A stretch of 64,000 nt of DNA from Epiperipatus broadwayi (Eukaryota; Onychophora; Udeonychophora; Euonychophora; Peripatidae), in the NCBI GenBank assembly GCA_028023455.1, contig JAQFVV010000185.1:186001-250000 (forward strand), given 5' to 3'. The notes beneath the pieces were generated by a model. The model searched no databases. It was not told the DNA's origin and was given only the letters and a program-made list of their open reading frames with translations. A program made the position numbers and the translations under genes. Every line of letters begins with the position of its first letter. Within the stretch, counting starts at the first letter, position 1. Positions 11,405-21,854 of this stretch are shown piece after piece.

Positions 11405-11802
11405 GTGATCAGTAGAACAACAGAAGAAAAGAGGATAGATAATCTTATTTGTGAGTGGTATGGTGAATCGATTAAGTACACATCTCAAGAATGCCCAAAG
11501 GTTGTTTTGCAAATGAACGATGTCAAGGTAGAGACATTGTGGGATTCTGGCAGCCAGATATCAGTAATGTCAGAAACAACATATAAACCCATGTGGAGCC
11601 AACCCATAGAGATACCAACTCTACCAGTGAAAAACATGCAAATAACATTGGCAATAACAAAAATGCACAATTGGGCTCAAAACAAGTTTGGGTGCAAATT
11701 AAAATAGGGGATAAAATTATGCCCCACACGCTATTAATTCTAAAAGGGTTGGTTCATGAAGCCATATTGGGTCAGATTTTATGCACAAAACTGGGTGTGT
11801 GA
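11405..11802 (+). pseudogene. retropepsin-type aspartic protease
   Basis: The frame from 11,405 contains VETLWDSGSQISVMS. The D-S-G triad with following hydrophobic and Ser residues is the catalytic loop of retroviral-type aspartic proteases, which cut the Gag-Pol polyprotein. About 60 residues later, in another frame (11,593-11,802), sequence ending HEAILGQILCTKLGV matches the ILG segment near the C-terminus of this fold. One frame change falls between the two halves. The domain is the usual length of about 100 residues and its active-site aspartate is intact. Confidence 0.75.
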
Positions 11803-11934
11803 TCAATTATAAAGATGAAAAGATTATCTGCGATGGGAAGAAGTGAAGTTTGGGTCACAGATAAGAATGAACCAGCAAAATGTATGTAATATGGAGGTTG
11901 GGATAGAACAGCCTTCAATAGAGGCATAGATTGA

Positions 11935-12952
11935 TGAGATAATAAATGAAGTGAATGAAGAATGGAAAGAGGACCTAAAAGAAGTTCTAATCGAATATAA
12001 ATCAAAATTATCAGATAAATCCAGGATTATTAAAGGGTTGATAAACAGAGCAAAACTCTCCATACAGTATTGCCACCTGTGCTAAACAGAGTAATCAATG
12101 GCTGCCAGAAGGCTTGTGCATAAAATCCCTATCTAATGCCTCCTCATCCAATATCCCCAGACTATCATGTGATATTAAAGGGTATGAGCACAGGATCAAG
12201 GTCACTGACAGTACACCATACCAGGCAAGATCATACCCAGTGCCACACCAATATAGAGCTGAGGTAGAGAGAGAATTAGCTAAAATGGAGGAGTGGAATA
12301 TTATCACTAAGGGTTCATCAGCATATAATAACCCATTGGTGGTTGTAAAAAAAAAGATGGAGCCATAAGACTGTGTTTGGATGCCAGGCAATTGAACAAG
12401 ATTACATGGCCAGATCAAAATGTTCCACCTCCAATTAATGAGTTGGTAAATAAATTCTGGGAAAAAAGATATTTTCCACATTAGATCTGACTGCCAGCTA
12501 TTGGCAGATCAAGTTACACCCTGCTGACCAGAAGTACACAAGCATTTCAATATAATGGTATATCGTACCAATTTAACAGAATGCCTTTTGGTCTCAAGAA
12601 TAGTGGAGCAGGCCTGCTAAAATGTCTTGACTGTGTGCTGTCCCCTGAGATTAAAAAGCTAATCACTATCTACATGGATGCTGTCATTATTGCATCCAAT
12701 AACTCTCAGGAGCACTTACAACACCTCAAGTTGTTTCTACAAGAGTGCAATATGAAAGATATTCGCATTAATTTACAAAAAGCTGTTTAGCAGCAGAAGA
12801 AGTGAATTTCTTAGGCACCTAATTAATGCTAATGGAATCAGACCCCACCCAGACAAAATACAGGCAATACGAGATTTTCTAGCCCCTCAAACAGCAAAAC
12901 AGGTGAGATCATTTTTGGAGCTGTGTAATTTCTACAATAAATTTTACAAAAA
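11935..12952 (+). pseudogene. Ty3/Gypsy reverse transcriptase, active site altered
   Basis: A linker resembling the usual LxxxLxxYxxxLSDK leads into RT. Blocks in order: TPYQARSYPVPHQYR and PLVVVKKK (12,114-12,360), LCLDARQLNK, STLDLTASYWQI with the first catalytic Asp (motif A, near 12,480), MPFGLKNSGAG (12,581), then YMDAVIIAS near 12,671-12,697, then the thumb segment INANGIRPHPDK near 12,830. Motif C should be YxDD. Here the second Asp codon is GCT (Ala) at 12,680-12,682, which would abolish catalysis. At least four frame changes interrupt the domain, several of them at A or T runs. Confidence 0.88.
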
Positions 12953-12954
12953 CT

Positions 12955-13959
12955 TTGCTCCAGACATGGAGCCTCTGCTGCAATTATTACGCTAAGGGAA
13001 CATCATGGAAATGGATGGAAGAGCATGAGACCAATTTTAGGGTTATTAAAGAAAAATTCCTTAGACAAGTAATGTTGGTTTACCCTGACCTAAGGAAACT
13101 ATTTATTGTTCAGGTAGACAGTAGTGGGTATGGGTTAGGTGCAGCTCTTATACAAGCTCAAGAAAATGGTACCTTGGGTGTAATTTATTTTGTCAGCAGA
13201 CCATTGAGAGGTGCAGAGATTAATTACTGTGTAACAGAGAAAGAGGCCTTGGCTGTGGTGTGGGCATGTCAGAAGTTCCACCAATTCTTGATAGGATCGG
13301 AAACGATTGTTAGGACAGATCATAAGAGCCTGAAATTCTTAAACCACAGTTATTTAACAAATAGTAGGCTAATTCGATGGAGCCTTTTTCTCCAGGAGTT
13401 CAATTATTACAGCCAGTATTGTAAGGGCACTGAAAATGTGGTAGAGGACACATTGAGCCAGAATATTGTTCCTGATACCCAGGACCATCTGCAGATGGAA
13501 GATATCTGTTTGACAAGTGTTGAATTAGAAACAGACACTGTAGTAGAAGGATTGAGACACTTAGAAAAGGTACAATGGCAAAGCCCTACCTACAAGAAAA
13601 TTATTGACCAACTAGAAAACAAAGATGAAGTGGGAGAAACAGCAGACACTAATGCTGGTGAGAGATACCACCTGAAAGAAGGGATACTGTGGTATATCAC
13701 TGACCCACAAAGGGATCAGTGGAAAATGATTATACAAGAAAGTTTACAGGAAGAATTTATTGAGTATACCCATTGTTTGTATGGGCACTATGGTGTAAAT
13801 AAAATGGAAGGATTATTGAGGACATGGTTCCATTGGTTGAATATGAGAGCACAGGTCACCAGGATAGTAAGCTCATGCAAAATGTGTCAGAAGACAAAAC
13901 CAGCAAACAAGTCATATCAAGGTCCATTGAATCCTATCATCCCTAAAAAAACCCAATGA
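12955..13959 (+). pseudogene. RNase H and integrase zinc-binding domain of Gypsy pol
   Basis: This is the longest open frame in the window, 334 codons from an internal ATG. Residues about 45-180 are RNase H, with VDSSGYGLGAAL (first Asp), TEKEALAVVWA (Glu), RTDHKSLKFL (Asp) and VEDTLSQ (last Asp), so all four metal-binding acids are present. After a spacer of about 100 residues comes the integrase H2C2 domain: HCLYGHYG supplies the histidines and CKMCQKTKP the cysteines. The frame ends at a seven-A run (13,945-13,951), after which integrase continues in the next frame. The upstream end joins the RT thumb. It acts as part of the Pol polyprotein. Confidence 0.9.
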
Positions 13960-13963
13960 CCTG

Positions 13964-14800
13964 GTGGCTATTGATTTCTATGGACCATTACCAGCTTTTG
14001 GGAAAATGAAATATCTACTAGTAGTATATGACCTTTTTTCAAAATGGGTGTCAGCATATCCGGTGACCCAGGCCAATACTAGGAATGCCATACAAGCCCT
14101 TGAGGTACAATATTTTAAAAGGGTAGGCAAACCAAAAGCTATTTTGTCAGACCACAGTATGCCTTTCACATCTTATGATTGGCAACAGTGGATAGAGAGG
14201 ATGGAAGTAAAACAGATACTGTCATCCATACGAAATCTAAAATCAAACCCTTGTGAGCAGGTGATGAAAGAGTTAGGATGCCTCTTCAGGTTATATACTG
14301 TGTCCAACCATAGAGGATGGGTGAAACAACTCCCAAGGGTGTTAAATTTCATAAATTGGACTCATAATGAATCTACTGGATTTGCACCTGTAAGACTTTA
14401 ATTCGGACAGGCGATACCTCGATTGTATAAATCCATGTTACCCGCTAGTCCAGAAAACATTGATAAAGGGAGAGATCATGAAGAAGCAAGAAAAAAATTG
14501 GAACACTGCACCAAGATCCGGACCTGGCAGAAAGGAGGCCTGACTGATAAGTTTAAAACAGGGGATACAGTATGGGTCAAAATGAACCCTGTGAGCCAAA
14601 CTGGGAAGCATATTTTTTAAAAAGTTCCAAAATTTGAATAAGGGACTTTACCAAATCAGCCGACGGGATGGTCCAAATGCTTTCACTTTAGAGAATGGTG
14701 AAGGAGAAAGAGGTACCTATAATGCTAGGTCACTGGAACTATATAAGACTAGGACGTGGGTTAGAAGTACTCCATAAAGACGTATTAAGAATAAACCTAG
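13964..14800 (+). pseudogene. integrase catalytic core and C-terminal domain
   Basis: Core residues run from AIDFYGPLP (first Asp) through LSDHSMPFTS (second Asp) to SNPCEQVMKEL (Glu). 34 residues separate the last two acids, close to the D,D(35)E spacing of integrases. A stop follows GFAPVRL at about 14,401. The same frame resumes at once, with FGQAIPRL, and continues to GDTVWVK near 14,560, the beta-strand typical of the Gypsy C-terminal domain. A second break occurs at the six-T run 14,613-14,618. Beyond it a further frame reads to about 14,800. Pol thus ends about 45 bp before the 3' LTR. No chromodomain is recognised. Confidence 0.85.
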
Positions 14801-14844
14801 TTCAAACCTCTATTTTTATTCTCATTTCCCTGCCCCGATGGTAT

Positions 14845-16289
14845 TGTACCATTTATTTATATATATGGTACAAATTACTATTTAATACTGTGTGTATCAT
14901 TTAAATCAAAAAAGAGAGAACCCGATCTTTAATTTTTTTTTTGTAATATAATGTTTTAAGAAAAACATACAGTGAAAGTTTAATTTTTCTTTTTTTTAAT
15001 ATAAGTTAACTAAAATAAATTCAATGTTGGAAAGTGCATACTGAATAATTGATTCAAATCGTGAAAGGAAATTTCAAAGGTAAAAGATTGCTATCAGAAA
15101 CAACTTTCTGATAGTAATTAAAAATGGCAGAAATTCATAACGAGAAAAGAGACTTTGTAATAAAAAAATGAGAAATAATGTAGAAGTGTATAAAATAGAA
15201 CAAAAGGTAAAAAGAAATATGCGCAGAATTTCAAAAAAGAATCTGGGGATATAAAAGGAGCTGACAGGTTTGAAAGGTGTCTTTTGTCTTGTTGTTCCAG
15301 AGAGTGTTGAGCAATTTGAAGTGCCTCATATTTTTTTATACAAAAAAAATATTAATAAAATGTCTCCACTTAGATACGAACTGAAATCACTCACCATGAG
15401 TGAGTAGAACTCTATCGTTTGCCGACACTTTCTCTTGAGATAAGTCACCTAGATCGTCATCTGGCTCTACCTAAAGTTGATCGGAGATTTGGAAGAAGTA
15501 AAACTAAAAAAACAACTACTGCAGATTACCCACTAACTGAATTGCATGTTGGAGGATCAAGGACCTACTTAAATATCAACTTACCGGTAAGTTAATGGCT
15601 GTAACTGCTTTATGAATAGAGATTTGAATGAAATGTTATCCCATAATTTTTTGATCTAAAGATTTGCGAACGGAGAAGTGAATGAAACAGTTACCATGAA
15701 AAAATAAGACACCAACTAGTTATTACTTCAATATTTGAATCTAATTATTAAATTCATATGCACAATACTTTCCAATATTATAATTTTGTATTAATCATAA
15801 ATATTAAATGTTTGACAGGCTAGAATAAATCTTTATTATTAGTTTAACTTTCATTGTACGTGTATAACTTTAATATTATTATATTTAAGTTTTATAGTTA
15901 GTTATATAAATTCAAATTAGTATACAAATTACCTTTGCCAAATAGATTTATTTTTCTTAATTAAGTCAAAGGGGAATATCTTCTACTTAACGGGAATTTT
16001 AACCCAGATCGTATAATTATTACTTTACGAGTTACAATATATTTGATGCTGACTCAGTGTGTCTAACGACTCTGGCACCCCCATGTAGAAATTAAAAACT
16101 GATTCAGCTCACAATTGTACTCGCTAATAATTCTAGGCCGAGCTGATCAGAAAAGATAGTTATGTTTTTAGAGTAATAATGAAACGTTCTTCTTTTTTTT
16201 AAATAAAATAAATGAACATTTTTCTTTTACATAACTTGATCGCGCATTTATAATGCGTATAGACGCCTAGAAAAATGGAAAACGTTATA
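14845..16289 (+). repeat. 3' LTR of the Gypsy element
   Basis: About 1,445 bp, beginning TGTACCATTTATTT and ending ACGTTATA, followed by GTAT. It carries the same U3 hairpin (15,091-15,114), TATA box (15,250-15,258), AATAAA (15,354-15,359) and 16-bp palindrome (15,578-15,593) as the 5' LTR. Its first 28 bp form a terminal inverted repeat, TGTACCA...TGGTACA, which has decayed in the 5' LTR. A clear polypurine tract is not visible immediately upstream, where the sequence is CCGATGGTAT. Confidence 0.93.
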
Positions 16290-16428
16290 GTATAAATAGC
16301 TAAAATTTTGATTATCAGAAAGAATTTTCCCTTTGATTTTTATGTTGAGTGCTAACATAGTCCACATGAGTTTAATTTGTGAAATAAAATTGTCAGGATA
16401 AAGGAAACAACTATTTGCTTCCCCATGA

Positions 16429-16617
16429 CCCTGGGATTCTCAACTTCCCATTCATGATCTGAAGCCTAAAGTAACTGGGCCCAATTAAGTGAACTGTTTG
16501 AAGGAGAATGCTTATCTGAATTTGAATGTTAATTACCAACCAATGCCTGTTTCAGCAAAACCAGTATATGATCATGATCCACTGACCACCTCCTTTGCAT
16601 CAAGTTGGCCAAGGTAA
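16429..16617 (+). pseudogene. coding-like remnant of unknown family
   Basis: One frame of 62 codons with a single internal TAA lies in a locally less AT-rich patch. The part after that stop includes NYQPMPVSAKPVYDHDPL and ends with ASSWPR before TAA, where the bases AAG|GTAAAT also look like a 5' splice site. The amino-acid composition looks like real protein, but I recognise no domain. It may be an exon remnant, part of an unrecognised element, or chance. Confidence 0.2.
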
Positions 16618-18630
16618 ATGTCTGCATTTCTGCCAACCAGTGAACTTTGATTAATTTAACATTTTAATTTCTGATTTCATCAAAGCTATTCCGTAAATAT
16701 TCACTAGTGTCTATACAATCTAATTTAAAGCTGTCTTAATTTCATTTTGACTTTGGTGCAGCAATTTAGATTGAAATTTATTTCTCTTTTAGTTTGTTAT
16801 CTGATCTATTGTTAATATGCCAAGTTGGTATCTAACCAAGAGAGTAAGCTTAACAATATACTTATAGTTTTCTTCTATTGAATTGTTGGAGACATAAATA
16901 TTGCTTGCAAGTCAATTATCCTAAAAATTCACTTGGTTTTGTACCAATTATTTTCTATGATACTCTTTATTATTTAAAATGACAGGTAAAGATTTAATGC
17001 CTGCACTTAGTTACCCTCACTAATTATAAGTTAAACCCTTATCTATCATTAAAATATGTTTTGCCAACTTAGTTAAGTAAAATCTATCATAAGAGTAAAA
17101 ATATTCAAGGTATTATCAGCATGTGTGTGATCTGATATTTATTTTATTCTATATAATTAATGTCAAATTGTACATGTATAAAGTACTATTATAGGAAGAT
17201 ATTTTAGAAATGTGGGAGAGAATTATGTATTTCCTTTTAGTTTTTAACCCATTTTATATTTATCCAGCATTAATTAACTGCCCAGAGAGTTTGTGTTTAC
17301 ACATTACATTGTGTCTGATAGCAGATTATTTTAAATAGGTATTAATTAGTTTATCGTAGTCATTAGTGAATGAACTATCCACATGTTATAGACATTATAA
17401 ATGTATCTTTACAATCATTTAATTCATTGATTTTCTTGCTTTTCTACGTACCTTGGGATCATTGGAATGTCTAGTTCCACTCTCATTATTCCTCACAAAA
17501 TAGATTTTTTTTTTATCAGGGACCCATTTCAGGTACTTCTAATGAATGTGTATGGGAAATACAGATAAACCATCTCAACATGCTACTTGTGCCACTATTC
17601 TTCAGAGATATGTTTTAGCCATCACACAGGCATATTCTCACTCTGTGCAAATATGACAAAGCCACCTAGAGCATCTTAAGTAACCTCATTAACATACACA
17701 GTTGTAAATTATAACACAATACTGCCTTGATTATTATTGCTTTATTATTTTATTGATAAACCTGCAATGCTATCTGTAAGACATAGTTGAATGCCTTTTG
17801 CCAACCATTATATTTAAGTATTAGGACCAATTATATAATTAATCATCTTGTCCCTATCCATTTGGGATGATCTCCAAAATCTAGTGGAAATGTGATCATG
17901 CATGCTCTTAAAACCACACATCATCAATTATTGCTTATACATATAATGTAATAAATCTGTTATATGCAAATTTGTGATATTTTGCCAAGGGTTAAACTAT
18001 AACTTATTACTGTTTATTTGATTCAATTATTCTAACATTGGCATATTAACTGTACCAACCAAATTTCATGTACTAATCACTCAATTATATATTAAACACA
18101 ATAGTTATATTCATTTATGTAAGTTGTCATAATGATTGTATAGACATTTCCACACATATATACATATTTGTTTAATTTACAATACTCAGCTAACATATCA
18201 AATTGTTTAATAAATTTTATGCTATACCATTTATCTGTTACGATATGTTGCTATTCAGTGTCTAAATCTTTCACATTAATTATGTGATTTAGTTATATTA
18301 TACCCCTTTAATTAATGGAATCTTCTTAATTGTTATTAATGAAACTCTTTGTTTCATATTGCAATTATTGATCAATCATTTTAGTATCAGTGATTTTAAG
18401 TCACTTTGCTTTTCCTATTCTCATTTCTGGGACTGGGATAATGTAAAGCTTGTTAGTATTCTCAAAAGCTTTGTTCGTATAGTCAGTGACCTTGGAACAC
18501 AGCTAAATAGATTTACTTTTAGTATTGTTCCAGACCTGTATATCTTGTATATGCTAAATTGCTATATTTTGCTTGGATTCTATGTTATGTTGAATGAACA
18601 CATGATTTTGACCGGTACAGAGTTTTTATT
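16618..18630. other. non-coding stretch
   Basis: Slightly less AT-rich than most of the window but without a supported gene. The plus-strand ORF at 18,359-18,667 (102 codons, hydrophobic and aromatic) has no recognised domain, and its end overlaps a tRNA-like segment on the other strand. I do not call it a gene. Confidence 0.5.
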
Positions 18631-18633
18631 TTT

Positions 18634-18720
18634 TCCCAGGATTGAACGCCCAATTGTAGGAGCTTAAATTACTGTCCATGACCCCAAACCAAATGCACAT
18701 TGATGCATAATAACTTATAT
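18634..18720 (-). repeat. tRNA-like SINE remnant
   Basis: On the minus strand GGGCGTTCAATCCTGGG (about 18,636-18,652) is a good B box within a T-arm-like context. An A-box-like TGGTTTGGGGTCATGG lies about 60 bp before it. No tail or target-site duplication is clear. Confidence 0.35.
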
Positions 18721-18819
18721 TTGTTCTTCTCCTAGGCTTTGCATGCCAACTTTAGTAAAATTTTCTTTAATGTGATAAAAAACTTACTTAACCTATTTAA
18801 AATAATTTTAGAGTGATTT

Positions 18820-19400
18820 CAATTCTTATATTGATTATTTAAAATCAAATCTCATGTTTTTCAAACATAACTAAAATTTTGGGTAACATTAATGGATTAA
18901 AAAATAAATACACTTTTTTTCCAACCATAGATTTAAATTCTTATATTGATTATTTAAAATCAAATACCGTGTTTTTCAATCATAACTAAAATTTTAGCTG
19001 TAAGATTAATGTTTAAAAATAAATACTCTATTTAGCAACCATAGGTTTAAAATGTTAATTGCCTGATTAAATATGTTTGTGTGTTGTAACATCTTGTTTT
19101 ACAATCATAAATTTAAAATGTTGTTTGGTTTTGAAATTTGAGTTCTTCTTTAAAACATAAATGTAAAATTCATTTGTTTTGGTTATAACACCTTGTTCTA
19201 CAACTGTAAATTTGAAATTTTGTTTGAAATTAATTATTTAAATTTAGAAATTATTTTACAGCCATAAGTGGAAAATTTGTTTGTTTGTTGTAACACCTTG
19301 TTTTGCAACATAAATTTGAAATTTTGTTTGGAATGAATTAGTTTAAAATTAAAGTCCTGTTAACACTATAAGTTTCAAGTTTTGTTGGTTGTCCAATGGG
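18820..19400. repeat. degenerate AT-rich tandem array
   Basis: Units of roughly 55-60 bp, or 115-bp dimers, carry variants of a CAACCATAAATTTAAAAT core followed by a TTTGTTTGG-like segment. The clearest pair starts at 18,825 and 18,940 (CTTATATTGATTATTTAAAA). Later units read TAACACCTTGTTTTACAAC. Divergence is high, so the array is old. Confidence 0.65.
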
Positions 19401-19572
19401 ATATACATTATATTTTGCTTTATTTTACATACATATCTCATTGATAGTGAATATTTTGTAACTAGAATAGTCAAATCAATAGTACATTTTGAATCTTGAT
19501 AACATGGTGCTCTAGTTTTTGGAATAAATAATCAGTCATCTTTATAAATTCTGCTATCAATTGTAAAAATGT

Positions 19573-19680
19573 GTCTAGCATTGTTAGCCGAGAGATCATT
19601 GCACCCACCTTATAAGCAAATAGTTGGTTGCAGACGGGTATGGGTTCATGTCCTGGCTGATTCTATGACATATGAAAAAA
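19573..19680 (+). mobile_element. tRNA-derived SINE, 108 bp, with TSD
   Basis: A short Pol III-type element with an A-box region near 19,585, B box GGGTTCATGTCC near 19,642 and the end GGCTGATTCTATGACA followed by an A-rich tail. It is flanked by AATTGTAAAAATGT (19,559-19,572) and AATTGTGAAAATGT (19,681-19,694), a 14-bp target-site duplication with one mismatch. It is a diverged relative of the SINE at 45,449, sharing length, 3' end and tail. It lies just upstream of the primer binding site of the second Gypsy element, where that element's 5' LTR should be. Confidence 0.8.
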
Positions 19681-19713
19681 AATTGTGAAAATGTAATGAT
19701 AGTTATTGTCAAA

Positions 19714-19740
19714 ATTTTTTGTCTAATGTGGGACTCAGAA
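19714..19740 (+). other. degenerate primer-binding region
   Basis: TTTGTCTAATGTGGGACTCA resembles the TTTGG(C/T)GCCCAACGTGGGGCTC context found after 5' LTRs of many invertebrate Gypsy elements. About 200 bp upstream, GGAATAAATAATCAGTCATC resembles the AATAAA region of the 3' LTR near 23,367, suggesting a decayed 5' LTR. Support is weak. Confidence 0.35.
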
Positions 19741-20189
19741 GTGGAATGCAACAAGGGAAAATGACCATATAAGAAATAAATGATACATGTTGAATAATTA
19801 GAATGAATTTTTTTTAGTGTATTTTAGGTATGAGAAATGACCGATATGGACAATCTAGAAATGAAGCATTGCTAAATCATGTTTCTTTGTAAATAAATAT
19901 AAAATTTGTTATATATATTAGTGTTAGCTATGTATTGGTTATACCGATTTATGTAAACAGGTAAAGATGTTATTATAGATTCAGGCAATAATAGATGAAA
20001 AGATGCAGATAAGGGAACAGTGTTAATGGGGAAATGGGAAGATGAGTAAATCAAGGGAAAGGTAAGAAAACATTCCATTATAAAGCAGGCATAAAGTATA
20101 TAGACTTCAGAGTAGAGTTTGTAAAACAATATTTGCAATTAGTCAGAAAGATTTAAAAAAAGATTAGAATCATAGCAAATATCAACTAT

Positions 20190-21119
20190 GGATAGCCAAG
20201 GAGAAAAAGTCAGGGATGAGAGGGGAAATACCAGCCTCCTTTAGAATATGATTGTCTGGAAGAACAAATTTCAGAGGTCACCATGAAAGATCTGCTTACA
20301 CTTCTTCATGATGTTAAACAAGGCCATGTATCTCAATAGTGAGATGAAAATTTAATAGCAGTAATACAGAGCATGATGAGAGATTCAAAAGAAATGAAAG
20401 CTAATCTGCTGGAGTCAATCCTAAAGAACACAGAGAAATGCAAAAAGGTGACTCATCAGATTGAGATGATGTTAGAAAAGAAGTGGGAATGAGCTACCAA
20501 AGCAATTGAAGAGATAAGGGAGGAATGCAAACACATTAAAGGATAGAGCAGAGAAGTACAAATCAGCAGTCAGAGGGTTAGATGAAGAACATATTAAACA
20601 AGAGCAGAAGTGGGACCCATAAAGGAAGAAATCATAGGAATAAACCAATTAAAGTTAGTAGAAGAAAAGGAGAAATTTCCATCTGAAATAAGATTAGAAG
20701 TAGCTGTTATTATAATACTGGAATAGTTTAAACAAACAGATAATTCAAAGAAGGTAAAAGGTATAGGAGAACTTGGTATTAAAAATGAAGTATCAGAAAT
20801 GATTGAAAAAGATAGAGATGTAGGAAAATATGTTAAAACAGAGGATATTGCTGAATTAGAGCAAGTTGAAGAAACTTTAGAACTTCCAATGAAAGATATT
20901 TCAAAGAAACTACAAGTTGAATATCCTATTACTGAAAAAGGACAAGTTGAACATATTGCAACACCCATTGTAAAGGAAGAGGAAGCAGCAAGAGATGTTT
21001 CAGAGGAGTTTACTGAAACTGTCAGTTCACCTTTAGAAAAACAGCTAAATGTTGGTGAAGAAATTTTTGAAATAACTAACAGAGAAGCAGTACATAAAAA
21101 GAATTTGGAGCAGAGATAA
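20190..21119 (+). pseudogene. gag-like coiled-coil remnant
   Basis: Several frames give Lys/Glu-rich helical sequence. One, around 20,355-20,490, reads like a continuous coiled coil with MMRDSKEMKANLLES. The open frame 20,799-21,119 (106 codons) is highly acidic, with many Val, Glu and Lys. No CCHC knuckle is seen. Position before pol and composition suggest Gag or a Gag-Pol spacer. A role cannot be assigned from motifs. Confidence 0.4.
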
Positions 21120-21339
21120 TATCAACTACCAAAATAGAATTTACAAAAATGAAAGTACCAGAAGAAAAGATTGAATTAAAAGAGATTGAAGAAAAGATTA
21201 AGTCAACTGCTGTGGAAGAAATAAAATGTAGAAATTGGTAGTGAGAAAGACAAAATAGTGGTTGAAAATGAAATTATTGAAGTAAAATTCCATCATCTGA
21301 GGAAGAAATAAATACAATACCCATCATAGATGAAATAGT

Positions 21340-21612
21340 CAGTTGAATAAAAGGGTATTGGTTATTATATTTGGAGTGAAAAAAATTCACCAATACTTAT
21401 ATCAGTGGATATTCAAGATCTTTACTGATCACAAGCCACTATTAGGAATATTAGCTAAAAGTAAAACCACACTGGATCATTTGAGCTTTAGAATGTTACA
21501 TTGGTTAAATTAATTAACAGTTTACAATTTTGAGCTAAATTTTAAAATGGGAAATGTCATTGAGCATGCAGACATGCTGTTGAGAGTCCCAATTAAATCA
21601 GCTCCATAAGAA
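21340..21612 (+). pseudogene. RNase H remnant of the second Gypsy element
   Basis: A frame around 21,375-21,460 reads KKIHQYLYQWIFKIF followed by TDHKPLLGIL. This matches the KFHxYLYGxxFxIxTDHKPL block of Gypsy RNase H, including its third catalytic Asp. About 35 residues later come NFELNFKMGN and HADMLLRVP, corresponding to the usual NADALSRLP end with the last Asp kept. A TAA lies between the two blocks. The N-terminal part of the domain is not recognisable. Confidence 0.75.
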
Positions 21613-21854
21613 ATGGATCCAACCATTAACTACATAGACAACTGTAATAATGTAATGATATACAGCAAAAAATAGCAGTATGGACAAAAGCTGAGCATGG
21701 TTACAACTTGTTAATAGGATGAATCAGCAAAGTCTGGCTTAGAAGTTGGCCTGAGTACTGCATTAAGCTATATGGAATGTAAGAGAAAAACTGTCTATAA
21801 ATAAGAGATGTGTGTTGACAATAGAGTATTAATACCGAGTACTGGTAGTCTCTA

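Larger units (their letters stand above)
9226..16293 (+). mobile_element. Ty3/Gypsy LTR retrotransposon, full structure, broken coding
   Basis: A complete LTR retrotransposon. The LTRs are 9,230-10,775 and 14,845-16,289, flanked by the 4-bp direct repeat GTAT at 9,226-9,229 and 16,290-16,293. A primer binding site follows the 5' LTR. The internal order is gag-like region, aspartic protease, reverse transcriptase, RNase H, then integrase. Integrase after RNase H defines Ty3/Gypsy (Metaviridae) and excludes Copia. The LTRs are still very alike by eye, implying a fairly recent insertion, yet the coding region switches frame many times. No envelope-like gene is seen. The clade within Gypsy is not determined. 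Confidence 0.93.

Noticed and set aside
18359-18667. 102-codon ORF
   Set aside because: No recognisable domain, and its end overlaps a tRNA-like remnant on the other strand. An ORF of this length can occur by chance in six frames of 64 kb.
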